A DNA stretch of 64,000 nucleotides. Source: Atopobiaceae bacterium. GTDB lineage: Bacteria; Actinomycetota; Coriobacteriia; Coriobacteriales; Atopobiaceae. The notes below the pieces were generated by a model. It saw nothing but the letters and a program-made list of their open reading frames with translations. It was not told where the DNA came from and made no database searches. The translations under genes and the position numbers were made by a program. The stretch is from the NCBI GenBank assembly GCA_902834555.1, contig CADFJN010000005.1, positions 79,998 through 143,997 on the forward strand. The letters run 5' to 3'. Shown here piece by piece: positions 53,595-62,484 of this stretch (positions are counted from its first letter, which is position 1; every line of letters begins with the position of its first letter).

Positions 53595-53629
53595 GCACCC
53601 GGCGCCTTCGCGCCTCGAAGAACACACTG

Positions 53630-53655
53630 GCGGGGCGGCCGTGCGGCCGTCCCGC
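53630..53655 (+). other. intercistronic hairpin between ygfK and ferredoxin gene
   Basis: GCGGGGCGGCCG pairs with CGGCCGTCCCGC around a two-base turn. There is no T-run, so it is more likely an RNA-processing or stabilising stem than a terminator. Confidence 0.45.
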
Positions 53656-53680
53656 TGTAGCTCATATGGGGGACTGAGTT

Positions 53681-54151
53681 ATGGCACGAAAAAGAGACAT
53701 GGTTGCGGTTGTGAGGTGCGCAGGGGGACCCGCGCCCGACCGCTGCTCAGAGGGTTGTATCGGCTGCGGCTCATGCGTCGCCGCCTGCCGTATGCACGCA
53801 ATAGAACTCAACGAGAACGGCGTGGCGCACGTGAACCGCGAGGCCTGCATTGGTTGCGGCCTGTGCGCCCGCATGTGCGAGCAGCACATCATCGATATTG
53901 TCCCGCGCCACCAGCGCATCCAGGTGCTCTGCTCAAACCATGAGGTTGGCTCTGCGGCACGCGCGGTGTGCCAGGTGAGCTGCATCGCCTGTGGTGCCTG
54001 CGAGCGCGCCTGCACGTCGGACGCGGTCCACGTGACCGAGAACCTTGCCGTCATCAACCAGGAGGACTGCATCTCCTGCGGCATGTGCGCGTCCAAATGC
54101 CCGCGTGGGGTCATCCACGACGCGTTTGGCATTATCGCCAAGAGTCTCTAG
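53681..54151 (+). CDS. polyferredoxin with four 4Fe-4S motifs
   Basis: The 156-residue cytoplasmic protein carries four CxxCxxCxxxC groups: CIGCGSCVAAC, CIGCGLCARMC, CIACGACERAC and CISCGMCASKC, each followed by a later Cys (usually in a Pro-containing loop) so that pairs can form bacterial-type 2[4Fe-4S] domains. It resembles the C-terminal part of RnfB-like proteins. Placed between ygfK and the molybdenum hydroxylase, it probably wires electrons between them. ATG 53681 has GGGGGACTG upstream. Confidence 0.85.
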   Translation: MARKRDMVAVVRCAGGPAPDRCSEGCIGCGSCVAACRMHAIELNENGVAHVNREACIGCGLCARMCEQHIIDIVPRHQRIQVLCSNHEVGSAARAVCQVSCIACGACERACTSDAVHVTENLAVINQEDCISCGMCASKCPRGVIHDAFGIIAKSL

Positions 54152-54163
54152 GGAGGAGGAGAG

Positions 54164-56962
54164 ATGGCAACCTACAGCTTCTTTGTGAACGGTCAGGAGA
54201 TCACGACCGAGGAGAATAAGTCGCTCCTGCGCTTCCTGCGCGATGACCTACATCTCACCTCCGTGAAGGACGGCTGCTCGGAGGGCGCCTGCGGCACCTG
54301 CACCGTGGTCATCGACGGCATTGCCACCAAGGGCTGCGTCATGACCACCAAGCTCGCCCAGGGCAAGCACATCCTCACCGTGGAGGGCCTTACCCATGAG
54401 GAGCAGGAGGCGTTTGTCTACGCCTTCGGCGCCGTGGGCGCCGTGCAGTGCGGCTTCTGCATCCCCGGCATGGTGATGAGTGGCGCCGCCCTGGTGCGCC
54501 AGAACCCCAACCCCACCGAGGAAGAGGTCAGGTGGGCCATCCGCGGCAACGTGTGCCGCTGCACGGGCTACAAGAAGATCATCGAGGGCATTCAACTCGC
54601 CGCCGCAGTCCTGCGCGGCGAGGCGCAGATCGACGAGGACCTCGAGCGCGGCGACGAGTACGGCGTGGGCAAGCGTGCCTTCCGCGTGGACGTGCGCCGC
54701 AAGGTCCTGGGCTACGGCAAGTACCCCGATGACCTGGACGATCGCGACTTCCCAGACATGGCGTACGCGTCTGCCGTGCGCTCCAAGTACCCTCGTGCCC
54801 GCGTTCTCAAGATCGACGCATCCAAGGCAGAGGCCCTGCCTGGCGTTCTTGGCGTCCTTACGGCCAAGGACGTGCCAGTGAACCAGGTTGGCCACCTCAT
54901 CCAGGACTGGGACGTCTTCATTGCCGAGGGCGACATCACCCGCTTTGTGGGCGACGCCATCTGCCTGGTTGTTGCCGAGGACACCAAGACCCTCGAGCGT
55001 GCCAAGCGCCTTGTGCGTGTTGACTACGAGCCCCTCGAGCCCGTGCGCAACATCGCCGAGGCAAAGGCGCCCGATGCCCCCATCATCCACAAGAGCTTCA
55101 ACGCCTTTGGCAACCTCGTTGAGCTGCACGACAACGTCTGCCAGAGCCGCCACGTCACCCGCGGCAACGCCAAGGAGGCACTTGCGAACTCGGCTCACGT
55201 TGTCACGCACACCTTTGAGACCCCCTTCACCGAGCACGCTTTCCTCGAGCCGGAGTGCGCGGTTGCCATTCCGTACAAGGACGGCGTGAAGATCTTCTCG
55301 ACCGACCAGGGCGCTTACGACACGCGCAAGGAAGTCGCCCACATGTTTGGCTGGGACAAGACCCCCGAGCGCGTGGTGGTCCAGACCATGCTCGTGGGCG
55401 GTGGCTTTGGCGGCAAGGAGGACGTCTCTGCACAGCACCTTGCCGCGCTTGCAGCCTACCGCTTCAAGCGTGCGGTGAAGTGCCACTTCACGCGCCAGGA
55501 GTCCATTGACTTCCATCCCAAGCGCCATGCCATGCTGGGCACCTTCACCCTGGGCTGCGACGAGAATGGCAAGTTCACCGGCTTGGACTGCGAGATTAAC
55601 TTCGACACCGGCGCTTACGCAAGCCTCTGCGGCCCGGTGCTCGAGCGCGCCTGCACCCACGCCGTTGGCCCCTACACCTACCAGAACACTGACATCCGCG
55701 GCTACGGCTACTACACCAACAACCCACCCGCCGGTGCCTTCCGTGGCTTTGGCGTCTGCCAGAGCGAGTTTGCCCTCGAGTGCCTTATCGACCTCCTCGC
55801 CGACGAGGTTGGTATCTCTCCGTGGGAGATTCGCTACAGGAACGCCATCGAGCCTGGCGAGGCACTGCCCAACGGACAGATTGCCGATTGCTCCACCGCC
55901 CTCAAGGAGACCCTGCTGGCGGTCAAGGACGTGTACGAGAAGAACGCCGACCACGCCGGTCTCGCCTGCGCCATGAAGAACTCCGGCGTGGGCGTGGGCC
56001 TGCCCGATGCCGGCCGCGCCAACATCCGCGTCGAGGGCGGTCGTGCCGTGATCTACTCGGCCACCTCCGACATTGGCCAGGGCTGCAACACCATCTTCCA
56101 GCAGGACGTTGCCGAGGCCACGGGCCTTCCCAAGTCCGCCATCGAGAACGGCGAGTGCTCTACCGAGGCCGCGCCGGACTCCGGCACCACCTCGGGCTCG
56201 CGCCAGACCGTCATCACCGGCGAGGCCGTGCGCGGTGCCGCCTTCCTGCTGCGCGACGCCATGCTTGCCGTCGAGCGCGGCCAGGAGGTTCCTGCGACCC
56301 CCGTGTGCGCCCATGGAGACGGCGCCACCATCGAGTACGACGATGACACCCCCTACGTGGACAACCACCCGGGTGATCTTACGGCCGGCCACGCCGTGGT
56401 GGCCCAAGACCCGGTTGCGGCGCTCTCTGCGCTCGAGGGCCACGAGTTCCGCTATGTCTACTTCGAGCCCACGGACAAGCTGGGCGCCGACAAACCCAAC
56501 CCCAAGAGCCACGTGTGCTACGGCTACGCCACCACCTGCGTGATTCTCGACAAGGATCGCCGCGTGAGCGAGGTCTATGCTGCCCACGACTCGGGCAAGG
56601 TCGTGAACCCCATCGCCATCCAGGGCCAGATCGAGGGTGGCGTCCTCATGAGCATGGGCTATGCGCTCACCGAGGACTTCCCGCTCAAGGACTGCGTCCC
56701 CCAGGCGCATTTTGGCACCCTGGGTCTTCTCCGCGCCAACCAGATCCCCCACATCGATGCCATCTACGTCGAGAAGGAACACCTGCTCCCGGTTGCATAC
56801 GGCGGCAAGGGTATTGGCGAGATTGCCACCATTCCCACGGCACCCGCCATCCAGAACGCCTATCACCGGGTCGATGGTGTGCTTCGTACCAAGCTTCCCC
56901 TTGAGGGGACGCCATATTCCCGCAAGAAGACGGCTGGCAAGGAGGCGGAAAAGTCCCGGTAA
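54164..56962 (+). CDS. molybdenum hydroxylase, selenium-dependent xanthine dehydrogenase type (XdhD-like)
   Basis: The 932-residue single chain has an N-terminal [2Fe-2S] domain (CSEGACGTCTVVIDG; second cluster CGFCIPGM and CRCTG) fused to the molybdopterin domain (VGGGFGGKEDVS, PPAGAFRGFGVCQSEFALE, GQGCNTIFQQ, and the catalytic Glu in GIGEIATIPTAPAI). The FAD subunit of ordinary xanthine dehydrogenases is absent. This fits the selenium-dependent xanthine dehydrogenase/XdhD family, where selenium is a labile ligand, not selenocysteine. Preceded by AGGGAGGAGAG. It should hydroxylate a purine using water. Confidence 0.88.
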   Translation: MATYSFFVNGQEITTEENKSLLRFLRDDLHLTSVKDGCSEGACGTCTVVIDGIATKGCVMTTKLAQGKHILTVEGLTHEEQEAFVYAFGAVGAVQCGFCIPGMVMSGAALVRQNPNPTEEEVRWAIRGNVCRCTGYKKIIEGIQLAAAVLRGEAQIDEDLERGDEYGVGKRAFRVDVRRKVLGYGKYPDDLDDRDFPDMAYASAVRSKYPRARVLKIDASKAEALPGVLGVLTAKDVPVNQVGHLIQDWDVFIAEGDITRFVGDAICLVVAEDTKTLERAKRLVRVDYEPLEPVRNIAEAKAPDAPIIHKSFNAFGNLVELHDNVCQSRHVTRGNAKEALANSAHVVTHTFETPFTEHAFLEPECAVAIPYKDGVKIFSTDQGAYDTRKEVAHMFGWDKTPERVVVQTMLVGGGFGGKEDVSAQHLAALAAYRFKRAVKCHFTRQESIDFHPKRHAMLGTFTLGCDENGKFTGLDCEINFDTGAYASLCGPVLERACTHAVGPYTYQNTDIRGYGYYTNNPPAGAFRGFGVCQSEFALECLIDLLADEVGISPWEIRYRNAIEPGEALPNGQIADCSTALKETLLAVKDVYEKNADHAGLACAMKNSGVGVGLPDAGRANIRVEGGRAVIYSATSDIGQGCNTIFQQDVAEATGLPKSAIENGECSTEAAPDSGTTSGSRQTVITGEAVRGAAFLLRDAMLAVERGQEVPATPVCAHGDGATIEYDDDTPYVDNHPGDLTAGHAVVAQDPVAALSALEGHEFRYVYFEPTDKLGADKPNPKSHVCYGYATTCVILDKDRRVSEVYAAHDSGKVVNPIAIQGQIEGGVLMSMGYALTEDFPLKDCVPQAHFGTLGLLRANQIPHIDAIYVEKEHLLPVAYGGKGIGEIATIPTAPAIQNAYHRVDGVLRTKLPLEGTPYSRKKTAGKEAEKSR

Positions 56963-57031
56963 CACGCGGATGCAACAATTCGTTTGCTCAACTGACGGTT
57001 TGATAGCGTTTGTCGGCGAAAGGCGGTAGGC

Positions 57032-58543
57032 ATGGCCGAGTTGCTGAGAATGGAGAACATCAGCAAGCGCTTCGGTTCGTTCTACGCGAACAAGAACGTG
57101 ACCTTCGACGTTCAGGAGGGGGAGGTGCACACCCTCCTGGGCGAAAACGGCGCAGGCAAGTCCACGCTCATGAACGTCCTCATAGGGCTTTACCAGCCCA
57201 CCGAGGGCAAGATCTTCATGCACGGCAAGGAGGTGAGCATCTCCTCGCCGCGAGTGGCCGTGGAGCAGGGCATTGGCATGGTCCACCAGCACTTCATGCT
57301 CATCGATGACATGACGGGCCTCGAGAACATCATCCTGGGCGACAAGCGCCACAACTCGCCGCTTCTGCAGGAGGGCGAGGACCGCAAGACCGTCGAGGAC
57401 ATCATGGACCGCTACGGCCTTGAGATTGACCTCGACGAGAAGGTCGGCGACATGTCCATTGGCATGCAGCAGCGCGTTGAGATCATGAAGGTGCTGTTCC
57501 GCGGGGCAGACCTGCTTATCCTCGACGAGCCAACCGCCGTCCTCACCGACCTCGAGGTCGAGGGCCTCTTCGACATCATGCGTTCGCTCACCGCCGAGGG
57601 CAAGGGCATCGTCTTCATCTCCCACAAGATGCGCGAGGTCATGCGCATCTCCGACCGCGTCACGGTGCTTCGTCGCGGTGAGACGGTCGAGACGCTGCGC
57701 GTTGCCGACACCACCGAGCAGGAGCTCGCGGACCTCATGATTGGCCAGAAGTTCGTCGAGAACACCTACGAGAAGGTCACCGGTGCCACAAAGGACGAGT
57801 TTGTCCTCCAGAACGTCTCGTACCATCCCGAGATCAAGCATGGTGGCCTGAAGGACGTCTCGCTCACCATCCACAAGGGAGAGATCCTGGGTGTCGCAGG
57901 CATCGACGGCAACGGCCAGACGCCCCTGGCCGAGGTCGTGACTGGCCTGGTGAAGCCGGACTCCGGTAAGGTCATTGGCCCCGACGGGAATGAGATTGCA
58001 ATCTTCTCGCCCGAAACCTTCATCGATGCCGGCCTGGGCAACATCCCCGAGGACCGCAACAAGATGGGCCTTGTGGGAGACATGACCATCGCCGAGAACC
58101 TCGTGCTCAAGCAGACAGAGTCCGACCAGTTCTCCCTTGGCCACGGCAAGTGGCTCAAGATGGGCGAGATCCACTCCTACGCCGAGCGCCTGCGCGAGGA
58201 GAACGACATCCGCTGCACCTCCGTTGACCAGACGGCCCGCAGCCTCTCCGGCGGCAACCAGCAGAAGGTCATCCTTGCCCGCGAGCTTGAGGGGCACCCC
58301 AAGCTTCTTGTGGCGGTCTATCCCACCCGCGGCCTGGACATTGGCGCCACCGAGTTCATCCACAACCAGATCGTGGCCCAGCGCGACGCCGGGTGCGCGG
58401 TGCTTCTCATCTCGGCAGACTTCGACGAGGTGCTCAAGCTCTCCGACCGCATCGTGGTGCTTTTTGAGGGCCAGATCATGGGCACGTACCCGGGTGCGAA
58501 TCCTCCCATCAAGGAGATTTCGCTCGCCATGGCAGGAAAGTAG
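57032..58543 (+). CDS. BMP-family nucleoside/purine ABC transporter ATP-binding protein
   Basis: The 503-residue double ATPase is of the simple-sugar/nucleoside type. The first domain has Walker A GENGAGKSTL near residue 37 and VHQHFMLIDDMTGLENIILG, with Walker B LLILDEPTAVLTD. The second domain begins near 255, with a degenerate P-loop (GIDGNGQTPLAEV) and signature SLSGGNQQKVILAREL. This resembles YufO/NupA. It sits 69 bases after the hydroxylase gene with two permeases and two lipoproteins following, so it belongs to the purine operon. Confidence 0.92.
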   Translation: MAELLRMENISKRFGSFYANKNVTFDVQEGEVHTLLGENGAGKSTLMNVLIGLYQPTEGKIFMHGKEVSISSPRVAVEQGIGMVHQHFMLIDDMTGLENIILGDKRHNSPLLQEGEDRKTVEDIMDRYGLEIDLDEKVGDMSIGMQQRVEIMKVLFRGADLLILDEPTAVLTDLEVEGLFDIMRSLTAEGKGIVFISHKMREVMRISDRVTVLRRGETVETLRVADTTEQELADLMIGQKFVENTYEKVTGATKDEFVLQNVSYHPEIKHGGLKDVSLTIHKGEILGVAGIDGNGQTPLAEVVTGLVKPDSGKVIGPDGNEIAIFSPETFIDAGLGNIPEDRNKMGLVGDMTIAENLVLKQTESDQFSLGHGKWLKMGEIHSYAERLREENDIRCTSVDQTARSLSGGNQQKVILARELEGHPKLLVAVYPTRGLDIGATEFIHNQIVAQRDAGCAVLLISADFDEVLKLSDRIVVLFEGQIMGTYPGANPPIKEISLAMAGK

Positions 58544-58555
58544 GAGGGGGTTAAC

Positions 58556-59647
58556 GTGGCAAAGAAGGCTCTGAGCCCGGAGGAGCGCAGCGAGAGGCGC
58601 ATGATGATCCTCACGCCGGTCGTCGCCGTGCTCCTGGCTCTGATCATCGGCGCAATCATCATCGCATGCCTGGGGAAGAACCCGCTCGAGGGCTATGCAG
58701 CCATGATCCAGGGTTCCCTGGGTGACGGCACAAAACTGAGCAAGACGTTCGAGCGTGCGTGCCCGCTCATCTTCACCGGCCTGTGCGCGGCGTTCGCCTA
58801 CAAGTGCGGCGTCTTTAACCTGGGCGGCGAGGGACAGTTCATCATGGGTGGCTGCGCCACCGCAACGTGCGTGCTCGGCCTGGGGCTCGAGGGCCCTGCC
58901 GGCCTTGCGCTGGGGCTTATCGCCGGCATCGTGGCTGGCGCCATCTGGGGGCTCCTGCCGGGCATCATGAAGATAACCCGCGGCCTCAACGAGATGATCA
59001 CCACGATCATGCTCAACTATGTGGCCATGTACTTCATGGAGTACATCTACAAGAACGTCTACTCCGATAACGGCCTGCCCAAGACTATCGCCATTCCGCA
59101 GTCCGCGCGCCTGCCCGAGGTCTTTGGCACGCACGTGGGCGTCATTCTCGCCATCGTGCTGGGCATCTTCATCTGGTACGTCATCTTCCGTACGTCCTTT
59201 GGCTTCAAGATTCGCGCGGTTGGCATGAACCCCATTGCCTCGAGGGTCAACGGCTTCCCTGTGCGTCGCCTGGTTCTGCTCGCCTTCATCCTCTCGGGCG
59301 CCATTGCGGGCCTGGGCGGTGCCGTCGAGCTCCTCGGCAAGACCCCGTACCGCCTGGCCGATGGCTTTGGCTCGGGCTTTGGCTTTGACGGCGTGGCAAT
59401 TGCCCTCATCGCTCAGCTCAACCCCATCGCTGCCATCTTCGTGGCGTTCTTCTTTGGCGTCCTCTCCACCGGTGGAACCATGATGCAGAGCGTCATTGGT
59501 GTTCCCACCGCCATCGTCGAGATCATCCGCGGCCTCATCATCATCTTTGCCGTCGCCGGCATGGCCGCCGTCAAGCTCCCCAAGATTAAGGCCTACGTCG
59601 CCGCAAGGCAGGACGCTAAGGCCAAGAAGGCCGAGGTGAACGCGTAA
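58556..59647 (+). CDS. BMP-family ABC transporter permease 1
   Basis: The 363-residue permease has about ten helices, with TPVVAVLLALIIGAIIIACL at the start, CGVFNLGGEGQFIMGGC near residue 82, RGLNEMITTIMLNYVAMY, and IRAVGMNPIASRVNGFPVRR. These are typical of YufP/NupB. The GTG at 58556 follows TAGGAGGGGG; its stop overlaps the next ATG by one base. A basic Lys/Ala-rich C-terminus lies in the cytoplasm. Confidence 0.9.
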   Translation: MAKKALSPEERSERRMMILTPVVAVLLALIIGAIIIACLGKNPLEGYAAMIQGSLGDGTKLSKTFERACPLIFTGLCAAFAYKCGVFNLGGEGQFIMGGCATATCVLGLGLEGPAGLALGLIAGIVAGAIWGLLPGIMKITRGLNEMITTIMLNYVAMYFMEYIYKNVYSDNGLPKTIAIPQSARLPEVFGTHVGVILAIVLGIFIWYVIFRTSFGFKIRAVGMNPIASRVNGFPVRRLVLLAFILSGAIAGLGGAVELLGKTPYRLADGFGSGFGFDGVAIALIAQLNPIAAIFVAFFFGVLSTGGTMMQSVIGVPTAIVEIIRGLIIIFAVAGMAAVKLPKIKAYVAARQDAKAKKAEVNA

Positions 59648-60579
59648 TGGATTTCATGACTGCACTTCCCACCATCCTCAAGGCCATGACCATGGGCGCC
59701 GTGCCTATTCTGTTGGCGGCGCTAGGTGAGGTCTTCTCCGAGCGAGCCGGCCTCGTGAACATTGGCCTGGAGGGTGTTATGGCCATTGGCGCATTTGTGG
59801 GCTTCGCCGTTGGAAAGATGACCGGCAACCTTTGGGTTGGCCTTTTCGTTGCCATGCTCGCGGGTGTCCTCATCAACATGCTCTATGCGTTCTGCACGGT
59901 CACGCTCTGTGCCGACCAGGTGGTCACCGGTATGGCAATCAACATCCTGGCGCCGGCCATCGCGCTCTTTGGCTACAACCTCTTCGTTGGCTCCAACTCG
60001 GCCAACGCCACCGGCGACCAGATGGCGAGCATTGCCATTCCGGGGCTCTCGAGCATCCCCTTCATAGGCAACGCGTTCTTTAACCAGACGCTTCTTGCCT
60101 ACCTGGCGTTTATCCTGGTCCCCCTGGTGCGCTACTTCTTCAAGCACTTCCGCGCCGGCCTCTCCTTCCGCTCCGTAGGCGAGAATCCCCACGCGGCCGA
60201 GACCCTTGGCATCGACGTCGTGCGCGTTAAGTACCTGGCCTGCATCGTCTGCGGCGCGCTCGCCGCTGCCGGTGGCGCGTTCCTCACCCTGTGCTACACG
60301 CCCATCTACACTGACGGTATCGTGATGGGCCGCGGCTTCATCGCCCTGGCAACGGTCATCTTTGGCCGCTGGAGTGCGCTTGGCGTCCTGGGCGCCAGCC
60401 TGCTCTTTGGCTTCTTCGACGGTCTCAACGTGGCGCTGCAGGCCCAGTTCCAGGCTGCGCCGGTCATGTTCTTTAAGATGATTCCGTACATCTTCACCAT
60501 CGTGGCACTCATCTTCTTTGGCTCCAAGCACGCCGGTCCCAAGGCAAACGGGCAGCCGTACTTCCGCGAGCAGCGCTAA
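59647..60579 (+). CDS. BMP-family ABC transporter permease 2
   Basis: The 310-residue second permease has MGAVPILLAALGEVFSERAG and VNIGLEGVMAIGAFVGF near the N-terminus, plus RSVGENPHAAETLGIDVVRVKYLACIVCG (shown in part: ENPHAAETLGIDVVRVKY). It is typical of YufQ/NupC. It is coupled to the previous gene by TAATG. The heterodimer with permease 1 makes the channel. Confidence 0.9.
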   Translation: MDFMTALPTILKAMTMGAVPILLAALGEVFSERAGLVNIGLEGVMAIGAFVGFAVGKMTGNLWVGLFVAMLAGVLINMLYAFCTVTLCADQVVTGMAINILAPAIALFGYNLFVGSNSANATGDQMASIAIPGLSSIPFIGNAFFNQTLLAYLAFILVPLVRYFFKHFRAGLSFRSVGENPHAAETLGIDVVRVKYLACIVCGALAAAGGAFLTLCYTPIYTDGIVMGRGFIALATVIFGRWSALGVLGASLLFGFFDGLNVALQAQFQAAPVMFFKMIPYIFTIVALIFFGSKHAGPKANGQPYFREQR

Positions 60580-60585
60580 TCCACT

Positions 60586-60621
60586 GCGGCACCCGGCCCG
60601 TCACCGAGGAGTGGGTGCCGC
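60586..60621 (+). terminator. hairpin after the permease genes
   Basis: GCGGCACCC pairs with GGGTGCCGC across an 18-base loop containing GGCCCGTCACC. It is followed by TTAGGTTAC, not a clear T-run, so termination is partial at best. Confidence 0.5.
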
Positions 60622-60641
60622 TTAGGTTACTCTGTGGTTTC

Positions 60642-60674
60642 ATTCCCCCTACGTCCTAGTAACGTTCAGGGGGA
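60642..60674 (+). other. 5' stem-loop before the first BMP lipoprotein gene
   Basis: TTCCCCCT pairs with AGGGGGAA, with nested ACGT/ACGT around CCTAGTA. It lies about 60 bases before the lipoprotein start and may stabilise the mRNA for high-level binding-protein synthesis. Confidence 0.4.
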
Positions 60675-60735
60675 AGAGTTTGGGATGAGGGGCACACCCT
60701 GCGCCTCTCGTAACGGAGGAAGGAAAGGGCACATC

Positions 60736-61860
60736 ATGAGTGAAATCAAGAAGTCTCTGTCCGCCGCTATGCTCGACAGGCGCCAGGCCATCGCCCTGGG
60801 ACTCGGTAGCGTGGGAGCGCTCGCCCTTGCCGGCTGCGGCGGCTCTGGCTCCAGCTCCAGCTCGTCCGATAGCTCCGCCTCTGGGTCCGATTCCGAGCAG
60901 AGCAGCTACAAGGTCGCCATGATCATGAGCGGCATCATCACCGACGGCGGCTGGGATCAGGGCCACTATGAGTCCCTCAAGAGGGCCTTGGAGTCTCACC
61001 CCAAGTGGACCATGCTCGAGCCCAAGGAGAACACCGCTGACGCCGACGCTGCAACCGCGGCGCAGACCTACGTCGATCAGGACGTCGACCTCATCATCGG
61101 CAACGGCAACCAGTTTGCCTCCGACTGGGCAGAGGTTGTCGCCGACGCGGCCGACAGCCACCCCAAGGTTCACTTCCTGATCACCAACACCGACCCCACA
61201 GCCGAGATGACCGACTACGAGACCCTCGATCCCGTCGAGACGGTTCTTCCCGACTTCAAGCAGACGGGTGCCCTCGCCGGCGTGGTGGCTGGCCTCATGA
61301 CAAAGACCAAGAGCATCGGCTTCATCGGCGGTATGAAGCTCCCCTCCACGATTACCAAGTACTCCGCATACCTGGCGGCGGCGCAGAAGATTGACCCGTC
61401 GATTCAGGGCCAGTACAACTTCGAGGCCGGCTTTACCGATGCGTCTCTCGGCACCAACCTCACGCAGCAGTGGATTGCCTCCAACAACGTCGACGTCATG
61501 TGGGGTGACGCCTCGGCTGTCGACAACGGCGCACGCCAGGCGCTCGAGGCCGCCGGTGCCGACACGCACTTCGACATCGCGCAGCCCATCGACATCGTGG
61601 GTGCCGACCAGCCCACCGTTGTGACCTCCACCGTCACCGACTGGATGATTGGTCAGGCCATGGACGAGATCGAGTCCGGCTCCTTTGGCGGTGGCAAGGC
61701 CATTACCGGCAACATGGACAACGGTGGCATCACGCTTGGCAAGTTCTCCGACAAGGTCTCCCAGGACGTCCAGGACAAGATCAAGGAGTACTCCGAGCAG
61801 ATCAAGGCCGGCACCTTCATCACCGACGACGAGGTCTCTGCCATTCAGAAGACGCTGTAG
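60736..61860 (+). CDS. BMP-family substrate-binding lipoprotein (purine/nucleoside), paralogue 1
   Basis: The 374-residue lipoprotein has a lipobox LAGC near residue 34 after a twin-Arg-like DRRQA stretch and a Ser-rich linker. The mature part is a BMP (Bmp/PnrA/Med-like) fold: VAMIMSGIITDGGWDQGHYESL, QDVDLIIGNGNQF, GFIGGMKLPSTITKYSAYLAA, NVDVMWGDASAVDNGARQAL. The family binds nucleosides or purines. ATG 60736. It is about 70 percent similar by eye to the protein at 62485, with which it probably shares the permease and ATPase. Confidence 0.9.
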   Translation: MSEIKKSLSAAMLDRRQAIALGLGSVGALALAGCGGSGSSSSSSDSSASGSDSEQSSYKVAMIMSGIITDGGWDQGHYESLKRALESHPKWTMLEPKENTADADAATAAQTYVDQDVDLIIGNGNQFASDWAEVVADAADSHPKVHFLITNTDPTAEMTDYETLDPVETVLPDFKQTGALAGVVAGLMTKTKSIGFIGGMKLPSTITKYSAYLAAAQKIDPSIQGQYNFEAGFTDASLGTNLTQQWIASNNVDVMWGDASAVDNGARQALEAAGADTHFDIAQPIDIVGADQPTVVTSTVTDWMIGQAMDEIESGSFGGGKAITGNMDNGGITLGKFSDKVSQDVQDKIKEYSEQIKAGTFITDDEVSAIQKTL

Positions 61861-61874
61861 TATCGCTGTTGTGT

Positions 61875-61915
61875 GAGAGGCCGTCCCCTCGTTTGGGGGG
61901 CGGCCTCTCTTTGGT
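61875..61915 (+). terminator. terminator after BMP lipoprotein 1
   Basis: AGAGGCCGTCCCC pairs with GGGGGGCGGCCTCT around CTCGTTTG and is followed by CTTTGGT. Confidence 0.75.
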
Positions 61916-61945
61916 AACTGGGGTGCAGCAAGAGGGGGAGAGCGC

Positions 61946-62443
61946 ATGACGCGCAAAGTGTTCTCGCACGATGAGGACGTGGCTCTGCTGAGAAGGGCCA
62001 TCGAGGTATCCAGAAGCTCGCGTGAGCACGGCAACACGCCCTTTGGGGCAATTCTCGTCTCGCCTGAGGGAGAGGTTCTTCTCGAGCAAGAAAACGTCGA
62101 GATTGAGTCGCACAAGTGCACCGGGCACGCAGAGACGCAGCTCATGGAGCGGGCAAGCCAGCAGTACGAGAAGGGCTACCTCTGGGATTGCTCGCTGTAC
62201 ACGTCGGCCGAGCCCTGCTCGATGTGCTCTGGCGCCATCTACTGGGGAAACGTGGGCCGTGTGGTCTATGCCATGACCGAGCGCAGGCTCCTCGAGCTCA
62301 CGGGCTCAAATGAGCAAAACCCCACGTTTGACCTGCCGTGCAGGAAGATCTTTGCAGCCGGTCAGAAGCCCATCGAGGTCGTGGGGCCATTCCCCGAGCT
62401 CGAGGCCGAGGCCGCGGCTGTCCATGCGGGGTATTGGGACTAG
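61946..62443 (+). CDS. nucleoside/guanine deaminase-like (cytidine deaminase fold)
   Basis: The 165-residue zinc deaminase has the catalytic motifs CTGHAETQLM (zinc His and proton-shuttle Glu) and SAEPCSMCSGAIYWGN (zinc Cys pair). The GNVGRVVYAMTERRLLELTGSNEQN C-terminal loop, given in part as GRVVYAMTERRLLELTG, is of the guanine-deaminase/TadA-like class. In this setting deamination of guanine to xanthine would feed the hydroxylase; adenosine-type substrates are the alternative. It sits between the two BMP lipoprotein genes. ATG 61946 with AGGGGGAGAG. Confidence 0.78.
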   Translation: MTRKVFSHDEDVALLRRAIEVSRSSREHGNTPFGAILVSPEGEVLLEQENVEIESHKCTGHAETQLMERASQQYEKGYLWDCSLYTSAEPCSMCSGAIYWGNVGRVVYAMTERRLLELTGSNEQNPTFDLPCRKIFAAGQKPIEVVGPFPELEAEAAAVHAGYWD

Positions 62444-62484
62444 GGCAGGCACAGGGAAGCCTGTCCAGGAGAGGGAGGTAACCT

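Noticed and set aside
49134..53627. A minus-strand open frame of about 1500 codons opposite ssnA/ygfK, and another of about 1600 codons at 54248-59134
   Set aside because: Both lie exactly opposite well-supported genes in GC-rich DNA, show only biased Val/Ala/Gly/His-rich translations without domains, and have no ribosome binding sites. They are mirror frames.
54164..56962. Selenocysteine codon in the hydroxylase
   Set aside because: The frame has no internal TGA and no SECIS-like need. Selenium in this enzyme family is a labile cofactor ligand.
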